Assembly: GCA_041166085.1 (NCBI GenBank)
Contig: JBEEFP010000056.1
Location: forward strand, 81,434 to 145,433
Source of the DNA: JBEEFP01 sp041166085
GTDB lineage: Bacteria; Actinomycetota; Acidimicrobiia; Acidimicrobiales; JAFATL01
Length of the DNA: 64,000 bases
Direction: 5' to 3'
The notes beneath the pieces were generated by a model that did no database searches, was not told the origin of the DNA, and was given only the letters and a program-made list of their open reading frames with translations. The translations under genes were made by a program, and so were the position numbers. This document shows, one piece after another, positions 1 to 8,393 of this stretch (position 1 is its first letter; each line of letters begins with the position of its first letter).

Positions 1-663
1 ATGGTCCGGCTCCTGGAGCAAGGCGTTTATGGCCGCATCGAAGGCAACATGGTCGGTTCCGGCGCCACACGCCACGAGAGCGCTCTTCACGAGATAGAAG
101 CCCAGCCAGTGGTAGAGCCACCCGTCGCCGTGGACGTGGTGTTCGATCCCCTCTTCGACAAGCCAAGCCACGAGACCGTCGAGGTCGGGCAGACCGAGCT
201 CGGCATGCTCGTCCAGAGCATTGAGCGAGTGGCCCACTCGTGTCGCAAACTGCGCATTGACGAGCTGCTCGCAACGCGCCGTCCGAGGATCGTCGAACGG
301 GGCGACGAGGACAACCGGCCCCCGGCTCACTCGAAGCAGCTCCTTGACGAAGTCGACTCGGCGGTTCGCAGCGAGGTGCTCGAACACGTCGTGCGCGCCG
401 ATCAGGTCGAAGGAGTCGGACGCAAAGGGCAGCTCGAAGCCCGAGCCGACAACGGCCTGATGTTCAGAGAGCACGGGCGGATCGTCCGCGTAGACGTCCA
501 AGGACACCGTGTGGTCATCGGGAAAGACGGACGCGATGACGCCCGCCGGGTCGCCGACGTCCAGGATCCGCAGTGGGGCGGCGCCGAGGTGACCGGCTCG
601 CAGTGCGTGGATGTGTGAGTACCGGCCGAACAGGTCGAAGCTGGACGCCTCGAGGCGATGCAC
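1..663 (-). CDS. Class I SAM-dependent methyltransferase (3' end cut by window edge)
   Basis: The frame is open from the window edge to about position 672. It reads as a class I methyltransferase: the SAM-binding loop LRILDVGDPAG, an acidic strand end (SLDVYADD), then a region with SGFELPFASDSFDLIGAHD and FEHL, typical of methyltransferases in glycan clusters. GTG at 663 is taken as the start; TTG at 672, two bases after the stop of the upstream glycosyltransferase gene, is equally possible. The tight spacing implies co-transcription with the glycosyltransferase at 675-2060. The likely role is O-methylation of a sugar or a nucleotide-linked precursor, but the substrate cannot be read from the sequence. 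The C-terminus is off the window. Confidence 0.75.
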   Translation of the reverse strand, partial: MHRLEASSFDLFGRYSHIHALRAGHLGAAPLRILDVGDPAGVIASVFPDDHTVSLDVYADDPPVLSEHQAVVGSGFELPFASDSFDLIGAHDVFEHLAANRRVDFVKELLRVSRGPVVLVAPFDDPRTARCEQLVNAQFATRVGHSLNALDEHAELGLPDLDGLVAWLVEEGIEHHVHGDGWLYHWLGFYLVKSALVACGAGTDHVAFDAAINALLQEPDH

Positions 664-674
664 GCTGATCAACC

Positions 675-2060
675 CTACCGGGGAGGTCGGCCCGCCAGCG
701 ATCGCAACGTGTGACCCACACGGCTGGCAGCCTTGCGCACGACCTGGCGCACACCGCCCCGCCGGAAGTGGTCGATCGTGATGGTCATGTCGCGGCGCCA
801 ACCCCGTGGCGCGGCCAACGCCGACCGACTGCGTTCGAGCGCGAGGGCGATGGCGTCGTCGGTCCGGTCGGGCGCGACGGAGGGGTTCCTGCAGAACGTC
901 AACAGTGGCTCCAGCACCTTGTCCCACGCGAAGTCCGGGGCGACCTCCTCGACATGCTTGCGACAAGTCGTACGCAGGTCGGCGTCACCGAGGATGCGCA
1001 ACAGCGCCGCTGCCAGCGCCTCGACGTCCTGAGCCGGCACTGTCAAGCCGAGCTGGCGCTGCTCAACCAGCTCGGCAAAGGAGTCGCCCTGGGTGGTGAC
1101 GATCGGCAGACCCGCCCACAGGTAGTCGAGGATCCGGGTTCGGAACGAGAACTCGGTCTCGAGATGGTCGAGATGGGTGCTGACGCCGACGTCCGCTTCG
1201 AGCAGATAGTCGTGGCGACGGTCGTAGGGGACCCATCCCTCGTTGAAGAAGACGTGCGAACCCGTCAGTCCGAGCTCGTCCGAGAGCCGTCTGGCGTCCA
1301 GCGCCATCCGCATCGTCGGCACGTTGGGATGTTGCACTCCCATGAACAGCAGGCGAGCGGTCGGCCATCGTGACCGGAGCGTGTTCATCGCGCGTATGAG
1401 CGTGAGCGGATCGAACCAGTTGTAGATGCCACCGCCCCACAGGAGCAGGTCGTCGTGCGGGCCGATCCCAGGGATCACGCCCTTGACCGCAGGGGCGGAT
1501 GGCGACGGACGCGTCTCCTGCAGCCCGAAGGGCACGACCGCGAGACGAGAGCCGAGGCTGCCGTCCTCGTCGTAGGTCGCGGGATTGACGCGCCCGAGCG
1601 CAGACAAATGGCCGAGCCAGAGGGCGCGTTGCTTGGCACTCGCGCACATGAAGAAGTCGCCTCTCAGCAACTGGTCGTTCAACACCACCACCGCGTGCCG
1701 CACGATGCGCTCGCGGCTCTCGCTGTCCGTGTCTCGCGTCTGCTCCAGTTGCTCGAGGTGCATGGGGTCATACACGTCGACGACCATGACCTTGGCCGAG
1801 CCACCGAGGAACGGAAACCCGTCCAGCACCGTCCCCTGGAAGATGAAAACGTCGCACCATTGCTCGAGATGGCGCACGGCATCGGAGGTCGTGGCCGTTT
1901 CAGTGGTGAACCGGTCGTCGCTGAGGGAACACGAGGTCGTGGAGGCGAGCCGGACGTCGTGCTCGCGTGACAACGCGGCGGCGACGTGCCATGCCCGAAT
2001 GGCAGGCCCGGCCATGCGCGTGCCCACTACATCCGTCGTGACGACCGCGATGCGACTCAA
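675..2060 (-). CDS. GT-B glycosyltransferase (GT4-like)
   Basis: A 461-residue protein with the GT-B layout. The N-terminal Rossmann half begins SRIAVVTTDVVGTRMAGP with the AGPAIRAWH motif; the C-terminal half has the nucleotide-sugar region with FRTRILDYLWAGLPIVTT. The classical E-x7-E pair of GT4 is poorly kept, which suggests a divergent subfamily. The last ~70 residues are basic (RRDMTITIDHFRRGGVRQ) and may bind membrane. The start is TTG at 2060, preceded by GAGGACGG. It lies downstream of the GT2 gene at 2173-3336 and just upstream of the methyltransferase at the window edge, so it probably adds a sugar in surface polysaccharide assembly. Donor and acceptor are unknown. Confidence 0.8.
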   Translation of the reverse strand: MSRIAVVTTDVVGTRMAGPAIRAWHVAAALSREHDVRLASTTSCSLSDDRFTTETATTSDAVRHLEQWCDVFIFQGTVLDGFPFLGGSAKVMVVDVYDPMHLEQLEQTRDTDSESRERIVRHAVVVLNDQLLRGDFFMCASAKQRALWLGHLSALGRVNPATYDEDGSLGSRLAVVPFGLQETRPSPSAPAVKGVIPGIGPHDDLLLWGGGIYNWFDPLTLIRAMNTLRSRWPTARLLFMGVQHPNVPTMRMALDARRLSDELGLTGSHVFFNEGWVPYDRRHDYLLEADVGVSTHLDHLETEFSFRTRILDYLWAGLPIVTTQGDSFAELVEQRQLGLTVPAQDVEALAAALLRILGDADLRTTCRKHVEEVAPDFAWDKVLEPLLTFCRNPSVAPDRTDDAIALALERSRSALAAPRGWRRDMTITIDHFRRGGVRQVVRKAASRVGHTLRSLAGRPPR

Positions 2061-2172
2061 CCGTCCTCGCTCGGCTGTGGTCGACCAACTACGCGGGAGT
2101 GCAGTTCGTCCAAGGCAAGGGCACGCTATCCGACCACCCTGAGCGCCCCTTTCGCAGTGTTCACGAGGCGCG

Positions 2173-3336
2173 TCACCGCCTTTTCAAGAAGTACGGCGCG
2201 GCTCCCGTGAGGGCGCGCATCCGGCGCCTGACGATGACGGCCGACGGGCGCCGCCCGTGCAGGATCCGGAGCACGATGTCACGACGGGCGTACGACCCAG
2301 TGACGAGGAGGTGACGGGCGCCCGCCCGAAGTGCTTCACGCCGCCCCGCATGCCGTCGCAGCACGATGAGGCGGTTGCGCTCGATGAGGATGTCGGTCAG
2401 CGCGGAGCGCCCGGCTGAGGCCTGGTGGACATGATGGGCGACGGCCGCCGGCTCGCAGACGTAGCGCCAGCCCCGACCCCTGCCTCGCCACGCGTGGTCG
2501 AGATCCTCGTAGTAGAGGAAGAGCCGATGGTCCAGCGGACCGACGTCGTCGAGGTACGCGCGACGCAGGAGGACGGCCGAGCCGGTCCACGCGAAGATCT
2601 CGGCGCGATCGTCATACTGCCCGTGGTCGACCTCGAGGTACCCGCGGTCGGCACCGAATCCGTCATCGGTGACGAGCAAGCCCGCGCTGTTGAGCACATC
2701 ATTTGGCGGTCCCCACGTGGGCGCCGGCTCCCAGGACAACGAGCCTCCGTCGCGTCCGACGAGAAGGTAGACCGGCGCTCCGTCCGGTACGCGCACGAGC
2801 GCTGGCCCGAGTGACCACTGATAGGCGACGCCCCGGTCGTAGCTCGGTCCGACCCACCCGTCGACGAACTGCAGACGGCTCCACACGTCTACGCCATCCT
2901 GGCGGGCGCCCCATACCTGCGTCCGACCCTCGAACTGGACGTCGCGGAAGCGGCCGGCAAAGAGCACCTTGGCATTCACCGCGCCGATGCGGGGGTCCGC
3001 CGCCATGGCCGCGACCAGCGAGCTGAGCCAGTTCGGATCGGCTGTCGCATCCGGATTCAGGAGTGCGATGTGGTCCGCCGGGTCGGCATGCTGCACCCCG
3101 AGGTTGACACCGCCTGCGAAGCCGAGGTTGGACCCAGCGTCCACGACACACACCTCGGGCCACGTCGCGCGCACCAATGCGGATACTCCGTCGTTGGACG
3201 CGGTGTCCACGAGGACGATGCGCAGCCGTTCCGACGGGTAGTTCTGGGCGCGGAGGGACGCGAGGCTCGCCATGGTGAGCTGGCCGCCGTCGTGATTGAC
3301 CACGACAGCCCCGACCGATGGCGTATCGCCTGTCAT
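2173..3336 (-). CDS. Glycosyltransferase family 2
   Basis: A GT-A fold family 2 enzyme of about 387 residues. Near the N-terminus it has VGAVVVNHDGG and LVDTASNDG (nucleotide binding), then GSNLGFAGGVN, LLNPDATADPNW (the metal-binding DxD-like site appears as NPDA) and FLYYEDLDHAWR, as in rhamnosyltransferase-type GT2 proteins. An insertion of about 100 residues sits between the donor site and the EDLD motif. ATG codons lie in frame at 3360, 3354 and 3336; 3336 is chosen because the family motif follows within a few residues, AGGGTG precedes it and the shared promoter lies upstream. It is divergent from cofD. The substrate is not determined. Confidence 0.8.
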   Translation of the reverse strand: MTGDTPSVGAVVVNHDGGQLTMASLASLRAQNYPSERLRIVLVDTASNDGVSALVRATWPEVCVVDAGSNLGFAGGVNLGVQHADPADHIALLNPDATADPNWLSSLVAAMAADPRIGAVNAKVLFAGRFRDVQFEGRTQVWGARQDGVDVWSRLQFVDGWVGPSYDRGVAYQWSLGPALVRVPDGAPVYLLVGRDGGSLSWEPAPTWGPPNDVLNSAGLLVTDDGFGADRGYLEVDHGQYDDRAEIFAWTGSAVLLRRAYLDDVGPLDHRLFLYYEDLDHAWRGRGRGWRYVCEPAAVAHHVHQASAGRSALTDILIERNRLIVLRRHAGRREALRAGARHLLVTGSYARRDIVLRILHGRRPSAVIVRRRMRALTGAAPYFLKRR

Positions 3337-3355
3337 CGTCCCACACCCTGCCATG

Positions 3356-3365
3356 CCCATAGGCT
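3356..3365. promoter_or_regulatory. Candidate back-to-back -10 elements, GT2 gene / cofD
   Basis: The rightward hexamer TAGGCT (3360-3365) ends six bases before the cofD GTG, the spacing expected for a leaderless transcript. The leftward hexamer TATGGG shares the same central TA and would leave a ~13-base leader to the ATG at 3336. The leftward hexamer lacks the final T, so it is the weaker of the two. Confidence 0.35.
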
Positions 3366-3371
3366 CTCGTT

Positions 3372-4304
3372 GTGATCACGGCTGTGGCAGGTGGGGTCGG
3401 AGCCGCGCGGTTCCTTCACGGCCTCATCGACGTCGTCCCGCCCGAGGACGTCACCGCCATCGTGAACACGGGCGACGACATCGTCCTCCACGGGCTTCAC
3501 ATCAGCCCTGATCTCGACACCGTGACGTACACGTTGGCCGATGCCGTCAACGGCGAGACGGGCTGGGGTCTCGCCGGCGAATCATGGCGCGTGATGGACG
3601 AGCTGGAGCTGCGAGGCGGCGAATCGTGGTTCCGCCTCGGCGACCGTGACCTGGCCACCCACCTTTATCGCACCCAGTGCCTGCACCGTGGCCAACCCCT
3701 GAGCGAGGTGACTGCAGCGCTCGCGCGATCGTTCGGGCTCGGGCTCCGAGTCATTCCGATGAGCGATGACCGGGTCGAGACACGCGTGACTGTCGAGGGT
3801 GGCGTCGAGATCGGCTTCCAGGAGTACTTCGTCGCCCGCCAGCATGCCGTAGCCATTTCCGCTGTCAGGTTCGCGGGGGTCGAGACGGCCGCACCTGCGC
3901 CCGGCGTCGTCGAGGCCATCGTCGATGCAGACCGCGTGGTGATCTGTCCGTCCAATCCCATCGTGTCCATCGGGCCCATCATCGCCGTACCGCGGGTGCG
4001 CGCCGCCATCGAGTCGGCCAGAGATCGCACGATCGCCATCTCCCCGATCGTCGCGGGTGCGGCCCTGAAGGGGCCGGCTGATCGCATGCTCGCCGAGCTG
4101 GGCCACGAGGCGTCGGTCGTCGGCGTCGCACGGCTGTACTCGCCACTGGCGCGCGCGCTGGTCGTGGACCAGGCCGACGCCGCCCTGGCTGATGCCGTGG
4201 AGGCCGAGGGGATGGCGTGCATCGTGACGCCGACGATCATGCGCAGCCGGGTCGAGGCGGCCGCGCTCGCGCGGGTCGTGCTCGAGGGCGAACGAGTGGC
4301 GTGA
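3372..4304 (+). CDS. cofD: 2-phospho-L-lactate transferase (F420 biosynthesis)
   Basis: This enzyme joins the lactyl (or PEP-derived) phosphate group to the deazaflavin Fo, giving F420-0 or dehydro-F420-0. The 310-residue length is normal for CofD/FbiA. The N-terminal ITAVAGGVGAARFLHGL, then IVNTGDDIVLHGLHISPD, and later ICPSNPIVSIGPI are hallmark family motifs. The GTG start at 3372 places the glycine-rich loop right at the N-terminus, as in the family. The TGA overlaps the ATG of cofE by one base, so the pair is translationally coupled. The two genes sit among unrelated glycosyltransferase genes; no other F420 gene (cofC, cofG, cofH) is visible. Confidence 0.95.
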   Translation: MITAVAGGVGAARFLHGLIDVVPPEDVTAIVNTGDDIVLHGLHISPDLDTVTYTLADAVNGETGWGLAGESWRVMDELELRGGESWFRLGDRDLATHLYRTQCLHRGQPLSEVTAALARSFGLGLRVIPMSDDRVETRVTVEGGVEIGFQEYFVARQHAVAISAVRFAGVETAAPAPGVVEAIVDADRVVICPSNPIVSIGPIIAVPRVRAAIESARDRTIAISPIVAGAALKGPADRMLAELGHEASVVGVARLYSPLARALVVDQADAALADAVEAEGMACIVTPTIMRSRVEAAALARVVLEGERVA

Positions 4305-4996
4305 TGCTGTCGGTCCTCCCCGTCACCGGCCTGCCCGAGCTCCGCCCAGGCGATGAGCTCGCTGAGCTCATCGTCGAACGAGCGGCGCTCCACGAAGGCG
4401 ACGTCGTGGTGGTGACCCAGAAGGCAGTCTCGAAAGTCGAGGGCAGGCTGGTCGCGGTCGACCCCGACGATCCGCTCGCGCACAAGCAACTCGTCGAGCG
4501 CGAATCGGTGCGGGTCCTGCGCCGGCGGGGCGACCTCGTGATCAGCGAGACGCGCCATGGCTTCGTGTGTGCGAACGCGGGCGTCGACCTCTCGAACGTC
4601 GAGCGGGGTTCGGCAGCACTCCTGCCCGTCGACTCGGACCGCTCGGCCCGCCGCGTTCGCGACGGCCTGCAGGCAAGGACGAACGTCAACCTCGGCGTGG
4701 TCGTCACGGACACGTTCGGACGCGCCTGGCGCCGGGGGGTCACCGACGTCGCCATCGGCTGTGCCGGAGTGGCGGCTGTCGTGGATCTGCGGGGCACCGC
4801 CGATGCGCTCGGCCACGAACTGCAGGCGACGGAGATCGCAGTGGCCGACGAGATCGCCGCAGCCGCTGATCTCGTCATGGGCAAGGCGCGAGGAATCCCG
4901 GTCGCCATCGTCCGCGGGCTCGACCCGATCTGGCTGCGCGAAGGCTCCGTCGCGGAGGAGATCGTCCGGCCGCCGCACGAGGACTTGTTCCGATGA
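4304..4996 (+). CDS. cofE: Coenzyme F420-0:L-glutamate ligase
   Basis: CofE adds glutamate residues to F420-0 using GTP. The 230-residue product covers just the ligase domain: the N-terminal VLPVTGLPELRPGDELAEL, then DVVVVTQKAVSKVEGR, LVISETRHGFVCANAGVD and VVVTDTFGRAWRRGVTD, all family signatures. The C-terminal flavin-binding nitroreductase-like domain found in mycobacterial FbiB is absent, so this is the short form; a separate reductase would be needed to saturate a PEP-derived precursor, if that route is used. The ATG overlaps the cofD stop (TGATG). GTG at 4301 is an alternative start. Confidence 0.94.
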   Translation: MLSVLPVTGLPELRPGDELAELIVERAALHEGDVVVVTQKAVSKVEGRLVAVDPDDPLAHKQLVERESVRVLRRRGDLVISETRHGFVCANAGVDLSNVERGSAALLPVDSDRSARRVRDGLQARTNVNLGVVVTDTFGRAWRRGVTDVAIGCAGVAAVVDLRGTADALGHELQATEIAVADEIAAAADLVMGKARGIPVAIVRGLDPIWLREGSVAEEIVRPPHEDLFR

Positions 4997-5034
4997 CGAT
5001 GTCCGAACGGCGACCGCGCCCTGAGCCCTCCGGG

Positions 5035-5040
5035 TAGGTT
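5035..5040 (+). promoter_or_regulatory. Candidate -10 hexamer of the 5048 glycosyltransferase gene
   Basis: TAGGTT ends seven bases before the ATG at 5048 and no Shine-Dalgarno sequence lies in between. This fits a leaderless transcript starting at or beside the ATG. Confidence 0.4.
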
Positions 5041-5047
5041 CGCCCGG

Positions 5048-6139
5048 ATGCGCATCGGCTTCGACGGCACGCCGCTGCTCGGTCCCAGGACAGGTGTGGG
5101 CTGGTACACGGCCGAGCTCATCGACGCGCTGTCGATGTCCGCTCCCGACGACGAACGCCTCGTGCTGCCCATCTCGTGGCGAACGGCGCGCCAGCTCGAA
5201 ATCGATCTCCCCAACACCACCGTCGTCCGCCGGTTCATGCCGGCACGTCCCCTGCAGCTGATGTGGGACCGCACCCGCTATCCGCCTCTGGAGTGGTTCC
5301 TGAAATGCGACGTCTTCCACGCACCGAACTACATCGCCCCGCCGACCCGGCACACACCGGTGGTCGTGACCGTGCACGACCTCGCATTCGTCCGCCATCC
5401 CGAGACCTGTCTCCCGCCCGTCAAGGCGTTCGCCCATCTTCTGCCACCCGTGCTGCGCCGGGCCGCGGAAGTGATCGCCGTGTCGCGATTCACGGCCGAC
5501 GAGCTCGGCGAATGGCTTCCCGAGGTGCGCGACCGGATCACCGTCATCCCCAACGGGGGACATCGACGGGTGCAGCCGACGTCATCGGCGCTGCCGCCGG
5601 GCCCGCCGTACGTCCTGCTGCTGGGCACCCTGGGCCGCCGCAAGAACCTCCCGCTCCTGTTGGACGCGTATGTGGCCCTGCGGAGGACAGGTCTCGAGCT
5701 GCGGCTCGTCCTCGCCGGCGCGCCGGACCCGTTGGTGGATGTCCCTGGCTTGCTCCGCGAACGGAACCTGACCGAGGGAGTGACACTCACGGGCTACATC
5801 GACGACGGTCGCGCTGCAGCCTTGCTCGAGGAGGCGGCCGTGCTCGCCTTCCCGTCGCTCTATGAAGGATTCGGGATGCCGCTCATCGAGGCCATGGACG
5901 CGGGCACCCCGGTGGTGGCCGCTCGCTCGGGCGCCACGGCGGAGACTGTCGCGAACGCGGCCGTGCTCGTCGAGCCCGACGACGTGGACGGGTTCGCCGC
6001 GGCCATCGCGTCGGTGCTCGAGGACGCCACGACAAGGAAGCAACTGGTGGACGCGGGACGGCTGCGAGCCGGCGACTTCAGCTGGGCCCGCACGGCATCG
6101 GACACCCGCGCCGTCTACCTGCGGGCGGCGGCACCATGA
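5048..6139 (+). CDS. Glycosyltransferase family 4 (mannosyltransferase-like)
   Basis: A 363-residue retaining GT-B enzyme. The N-terminal MRIGFDGTPLLGPRTGVGWY with the G(V/I)G(W/R)Y loop, the mid-protein HDLAFVRHPE and VIAVSRFTADEL, and the C-terminal GTLGRRKN and EGFGMPLIEAMDAGTP (E-x7-E) are typical of GT4 enzymes of the WbaZ/MtfB type. It therefore probably transfers mannose or a related sugar from a GDP or UDP donor on the cytoplasmic side. The start is at ATG 5048, with a leaderless-type promoter. Its end overlaps an in-frame upstream extension of the SpoIID-type gene by a few bases, suggesting co-transcription. Confidence 0.88.
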   Translation: MRIGFDGTPLLGPRTGVGWYTAELIDALSMSAPDDERLVLPISWRTARQLEIDLPNTTVVRRFMPARPLQLMWDRTRYPPLEWFLKCDVFHAPNYIAPPTRHTPVVVTVHDLAFVRHPETCLPPVKAFAHLLPPVLRRAAEVIAVSRFTADELGEWLPEVRDRITVIPNGGHRRVQPTSSALPPGPPYVLLLGTLGRRKNLPLLLDAYVALRRTGLELRLVLAGAPDPLVDVPGLLRERNLTEGVTLTGYIDDGRAAALLEEAAVLAFPSLYEGFGMPLIEAMDAGTPVVAARSGATAETVANAAVLVEPDDVDGFAAAIASVLEDATTRKQLVDAGRLRAGDFSWARTASDTRAVYLRAAAP

Positions 6140-6198
6140 CCAGATCGGCTTGCAGCGGGCGCGAACATGGGCGCCTCCCGACCCCCCGAGGTGGAAGC

Positions 6199-8340
6199 GT
6201 GCGGAAACTCCTCATCACCCTCATCGCCACCATCACGGCCGGCACCGGCCTGCTCATCGGCGCGTGGCCGGCCCGTCCGACCTCGCTGGGCCCCTCCGGG
6301 AGCTACCACTTCGCCGGCGCAGGGTTCGGCCACGGCGTGGGGATGAGCCAGTACGGCGCGAAGGCGTACGCCGACGGTGGTGCGGGCGCCGGCAGCATCT
6401 TGGCAAAGTTCTACACGGGCACCGCGCTCGCAACCGTCGCCCAGCCAGCGCTTCGAGTGTGGCTGGCCGATGTCGGCGCCTCCACGGACTTCAACACGTC
6501 CGGGCCCATCGTCGTGACGGCGGACCAGGCCCCGTCGGGGCCCGTCACCGTCGACACGACACCATCGGGGGCGCCGGCGGCCCGGGTCACCGTGGGGGCC
6601 GACGGTTTGCGTCTCACGCAGGGCAGCAACGTCCTGCTCGGCCCCACCGCGGGTCCCATCGTCATCCGGCCGGAGGGCTCGCCCGCGTCGAACTGCAGCG
6701 GCATCGCGGGCACGAGTCCTTGCGTTGGCCTGGCCGCGCTCGGGATGCGATTCCGCTGGGGTGCCATCGAGGTGACCAAGACGTCGAACTCAACCATGCG
6801 AATCGTCGCGCGCGACCTGGCCATGGAGCACTACCTGTACGGGCTCGGTGAGATGCCGTCGTCGTGGCACGTGGAAGCCCTCAAGGCACAGGCAATCGCC
6901 GGCCGCACCTACGCGCTCGAGAAGGTCCAGCGATCCGGACAGAACCGCCCCGGATGCGCGTGCGGCCTGTTGCGCGACACCCGGGACCAGAACTACATCG
7001 GATTCGAGAAGGAAGCCGACACGACGTTCTTCCCGCGATGGCGCACAGCCGTCGACAGCACGGCGGGCATGGTCGTGACCTACAACGGCGCCCCCATCCA
7101 GGCGCTCTATCATTCGTCGAGCGGAGGTCGCACCGAGAACAACGAGGTGGTGTTCGGCGGATCGGCCATTCCTTACCTCCGGGGCGTTCTCGATCCGGGT
7201 GACGAGGCTTCCAGCCCCTACCGCGATTGGTCTCAGACCTATTCGGGCTCCGAGCTACAGACCTGGTTGGACGCCAATGCCGCCACGACCGTGGGCACAC
7301 TCCAGGCCGTCGAGGTTCTCGAGCCCTACGGGTTCTCCGGTCGCCCGGCCAGCGTGCGGGTCATCGGCTCGTCGGGCACCAAGACCGTGTCGGCCGCCAC
7401 GTTCAGAACAGTGGTGAACGCCGGCGCTCCGGCAGCCCGTGAGCTCCGCTCGACCCTGTTCCAACTCGGCTGGCAGGCCTTCGGACGCGGGTTCCGCGGC
7501 GGCGTGTTCGTGGCAGGAGGCATGGACGGCTCGGTCCCGATCATTGCGCACAGTGCGGACGCAGGCGGTGGGCCGCACGTGGTCGTACAGCGACTCGACG
7601 GCACCGTCGTCGGTTCGTTCTTCGCGTACGCCTCCGACTTCACGGGCGGCGTCCGCGTGGCGGTTTGCGACGTCGACGGCGACGGGACCGCGGAGATCGT
7701 GACCGCGGCCGGCCCCGGGGGCGGACCCCACATCCGCATCTTCAAACCCAACGGGCAACTCTTCAGCAACGGCTTCTACGCGTACGATTCCGGGTTCCAT
7801 GGCGGTGTCTACGTCGGATGCGCCAACGTCGACGGTGGCGCCTCCGAGATCGTCACCGGGGCGGGGGCCGGCGGAGGTCCCCACGTCAAGGTCATGCGGC
7901 GTGACGGCAGCGTGGTCTCCCAGTTCTTCGCGTTCGACGAGGGCTTCCGAGGCGGCGTACGAGTTGCTGGTGGCGACCTCGCCGGTGATGGCAACGACGA
8001 GATCGTTGTGGGTGCAGGACCGGGTGGAGGTCCGCATGTGCGGGTGTTCACGCCCGGTGGGGGCATCGTGTCGCAGTTCTTTGCCTACGACGCCTCCTTC
8101 CGGGCCGGCGTCTACGTGGGCACGACCACCGGCAGTCCGAAGGGAGCGCTGCTGACTGGTGCGGGCGAGACCGGCGGACCGCACGTCACCGCCAGGCGCC
8201 TCGATGGCAGCGGGTTGCTCATCAACCAGTTCGTCTTCGGCGGCGCGTGGGCGAACGGCGCTCGGGTGGGTGGAGTCGCCGGCGCCGTGCTGGCGTCGAC
8301 CGGCCAGGGCACATGGCCGCTCACGAGACTGGTTCCGTAG
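6199..8340 (+). CDS. Secreted SpoIID/LytB-domain protein with C-terminal FG-GAP-like repeats
   Basis: After a signal-like N-terminus (RKLLITLIATITAGTGLLIG) comes a SpoIID domain: GHGVGMSQYGAKAYAD, then MEHYLYGLGEMPSSWHVEAL, KAQAIAGRTYAL and YHSSSGGRTE. SpoIID acts on peptidoglycan glycan strands lacking stem peptides; other SpoIID/LytB members bind or modify cell wall. From about residue 430 the protein carries six ~50-residue repeats with the core GAGPGGGPHV and FFAYD, likely a beta-propeller. The GTG at 6199 is chosen because GAGGTGGA lies just upstream and the signal sequence follows; in-frame ATG at 6136 would place 21 polar residues before it. The GHGVGMSQ motif is usually C-terminal in SpoIID proteins but is N-terminal here. 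Confidence 0.85.
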   Translation: MRKLLITLIATITAGTGLLIGAWPARPTSLGPSGSYHFAGAGFGHGVGMSQYGAKAYADGGAGAGSILAKFYTGTALATVAQPALRVWLADVGASTDFNTSGPIVVTADQAPSGPVTVDTTPSGAPAARVTVGADGLRLTQGSNVLLGPTAGPIVIRPEGSPASNCSGIAGTSPCVGLAALGMRFRWGAIEVTKTSNSTMRIVARDLAMEHYLYGLGEMPSSWHVEALKAQAIAGRTYALEKVQRSGQNRPGCACGLLRDTRDQNYIGFEKEADTTFFPRWRTAVDSTAGMVVTYNGAPIQALYHSSSGGRTENNEVVFGGSAIPYLRGVLDPGDEASSPYRDWSQTYSGSELQTWLDANAATTVGTLQAVEVLEPYGFSGRPASVRVIGSSGTKTVSAATFRTVVNAGAPAARELRSTLFQLGWQAFGRGFRGGVFVAGGMDGSVPIIAHSADAGGGPHVVVQRLDGTVVGSFFAYASDFTGGVRVAVCDVDGDGTAEIVTAAGPGGGPHIRIFKPNGQLFSNGFYAYDSGFHGGVYVGCANVDGGASEIVTGAGAGGGPHVKVMRRDGSVVSQFFAFDEGFRGGVRVAGGDLAGDGNDEIVVGAGPGGGPHVRVFTPGGGIVSQFFAYDASFRAGVYVGTTTGSPKGALLTGAGETGGPHVTARRLDGSGLLINQFVFGGAWANGARVGGVAGAVLASTGQGTWPLTRLVP
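7486..8313 (+). repeat. Six FG-GAP-like protein repeats in the SpoIID protein
   Basis: Units begin near 7492, 7636, 7792, 7939, 8095 and 8245, each with the pattern F-x-GG-V-x-V followed by an acidic DVDGDG-like loop and GAGPGGGPHV. The last two units are degenerate. The same unit recurs in three other proteins in the window. Confidence 0.85.
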
Positions 8341-8393
8341 CCAAACCAAAATGAGTCCTCAGGGCGGCGGCGCGAACGTCCGATAGAACCAAG

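Noticed and set aside
3665..5563. A 632-codon leftward open frame across cofD, cofE and the next glycosyltransferase
   Set aside because: High GC keeps the antisense frame open. Composition is Arg/Ser/Thr-rich with no motif, while the opposite strand has two clear F420 enzymes.
6136..6198. ATG 6136 as the start of the SpoIID-domain protein
   Set aside because: It would place 21 polar residues before the signal sequence, while GTG 6199 has a good ribosome-binding site.
7486..8313. Periodic GGCGGNGGNCC-like DNA pattern as a tandem DNA repeat or CRISPR
   Set aside because: Period is ~150 bases, the units diverge at the DNA level and they code for a clear protein repeat.
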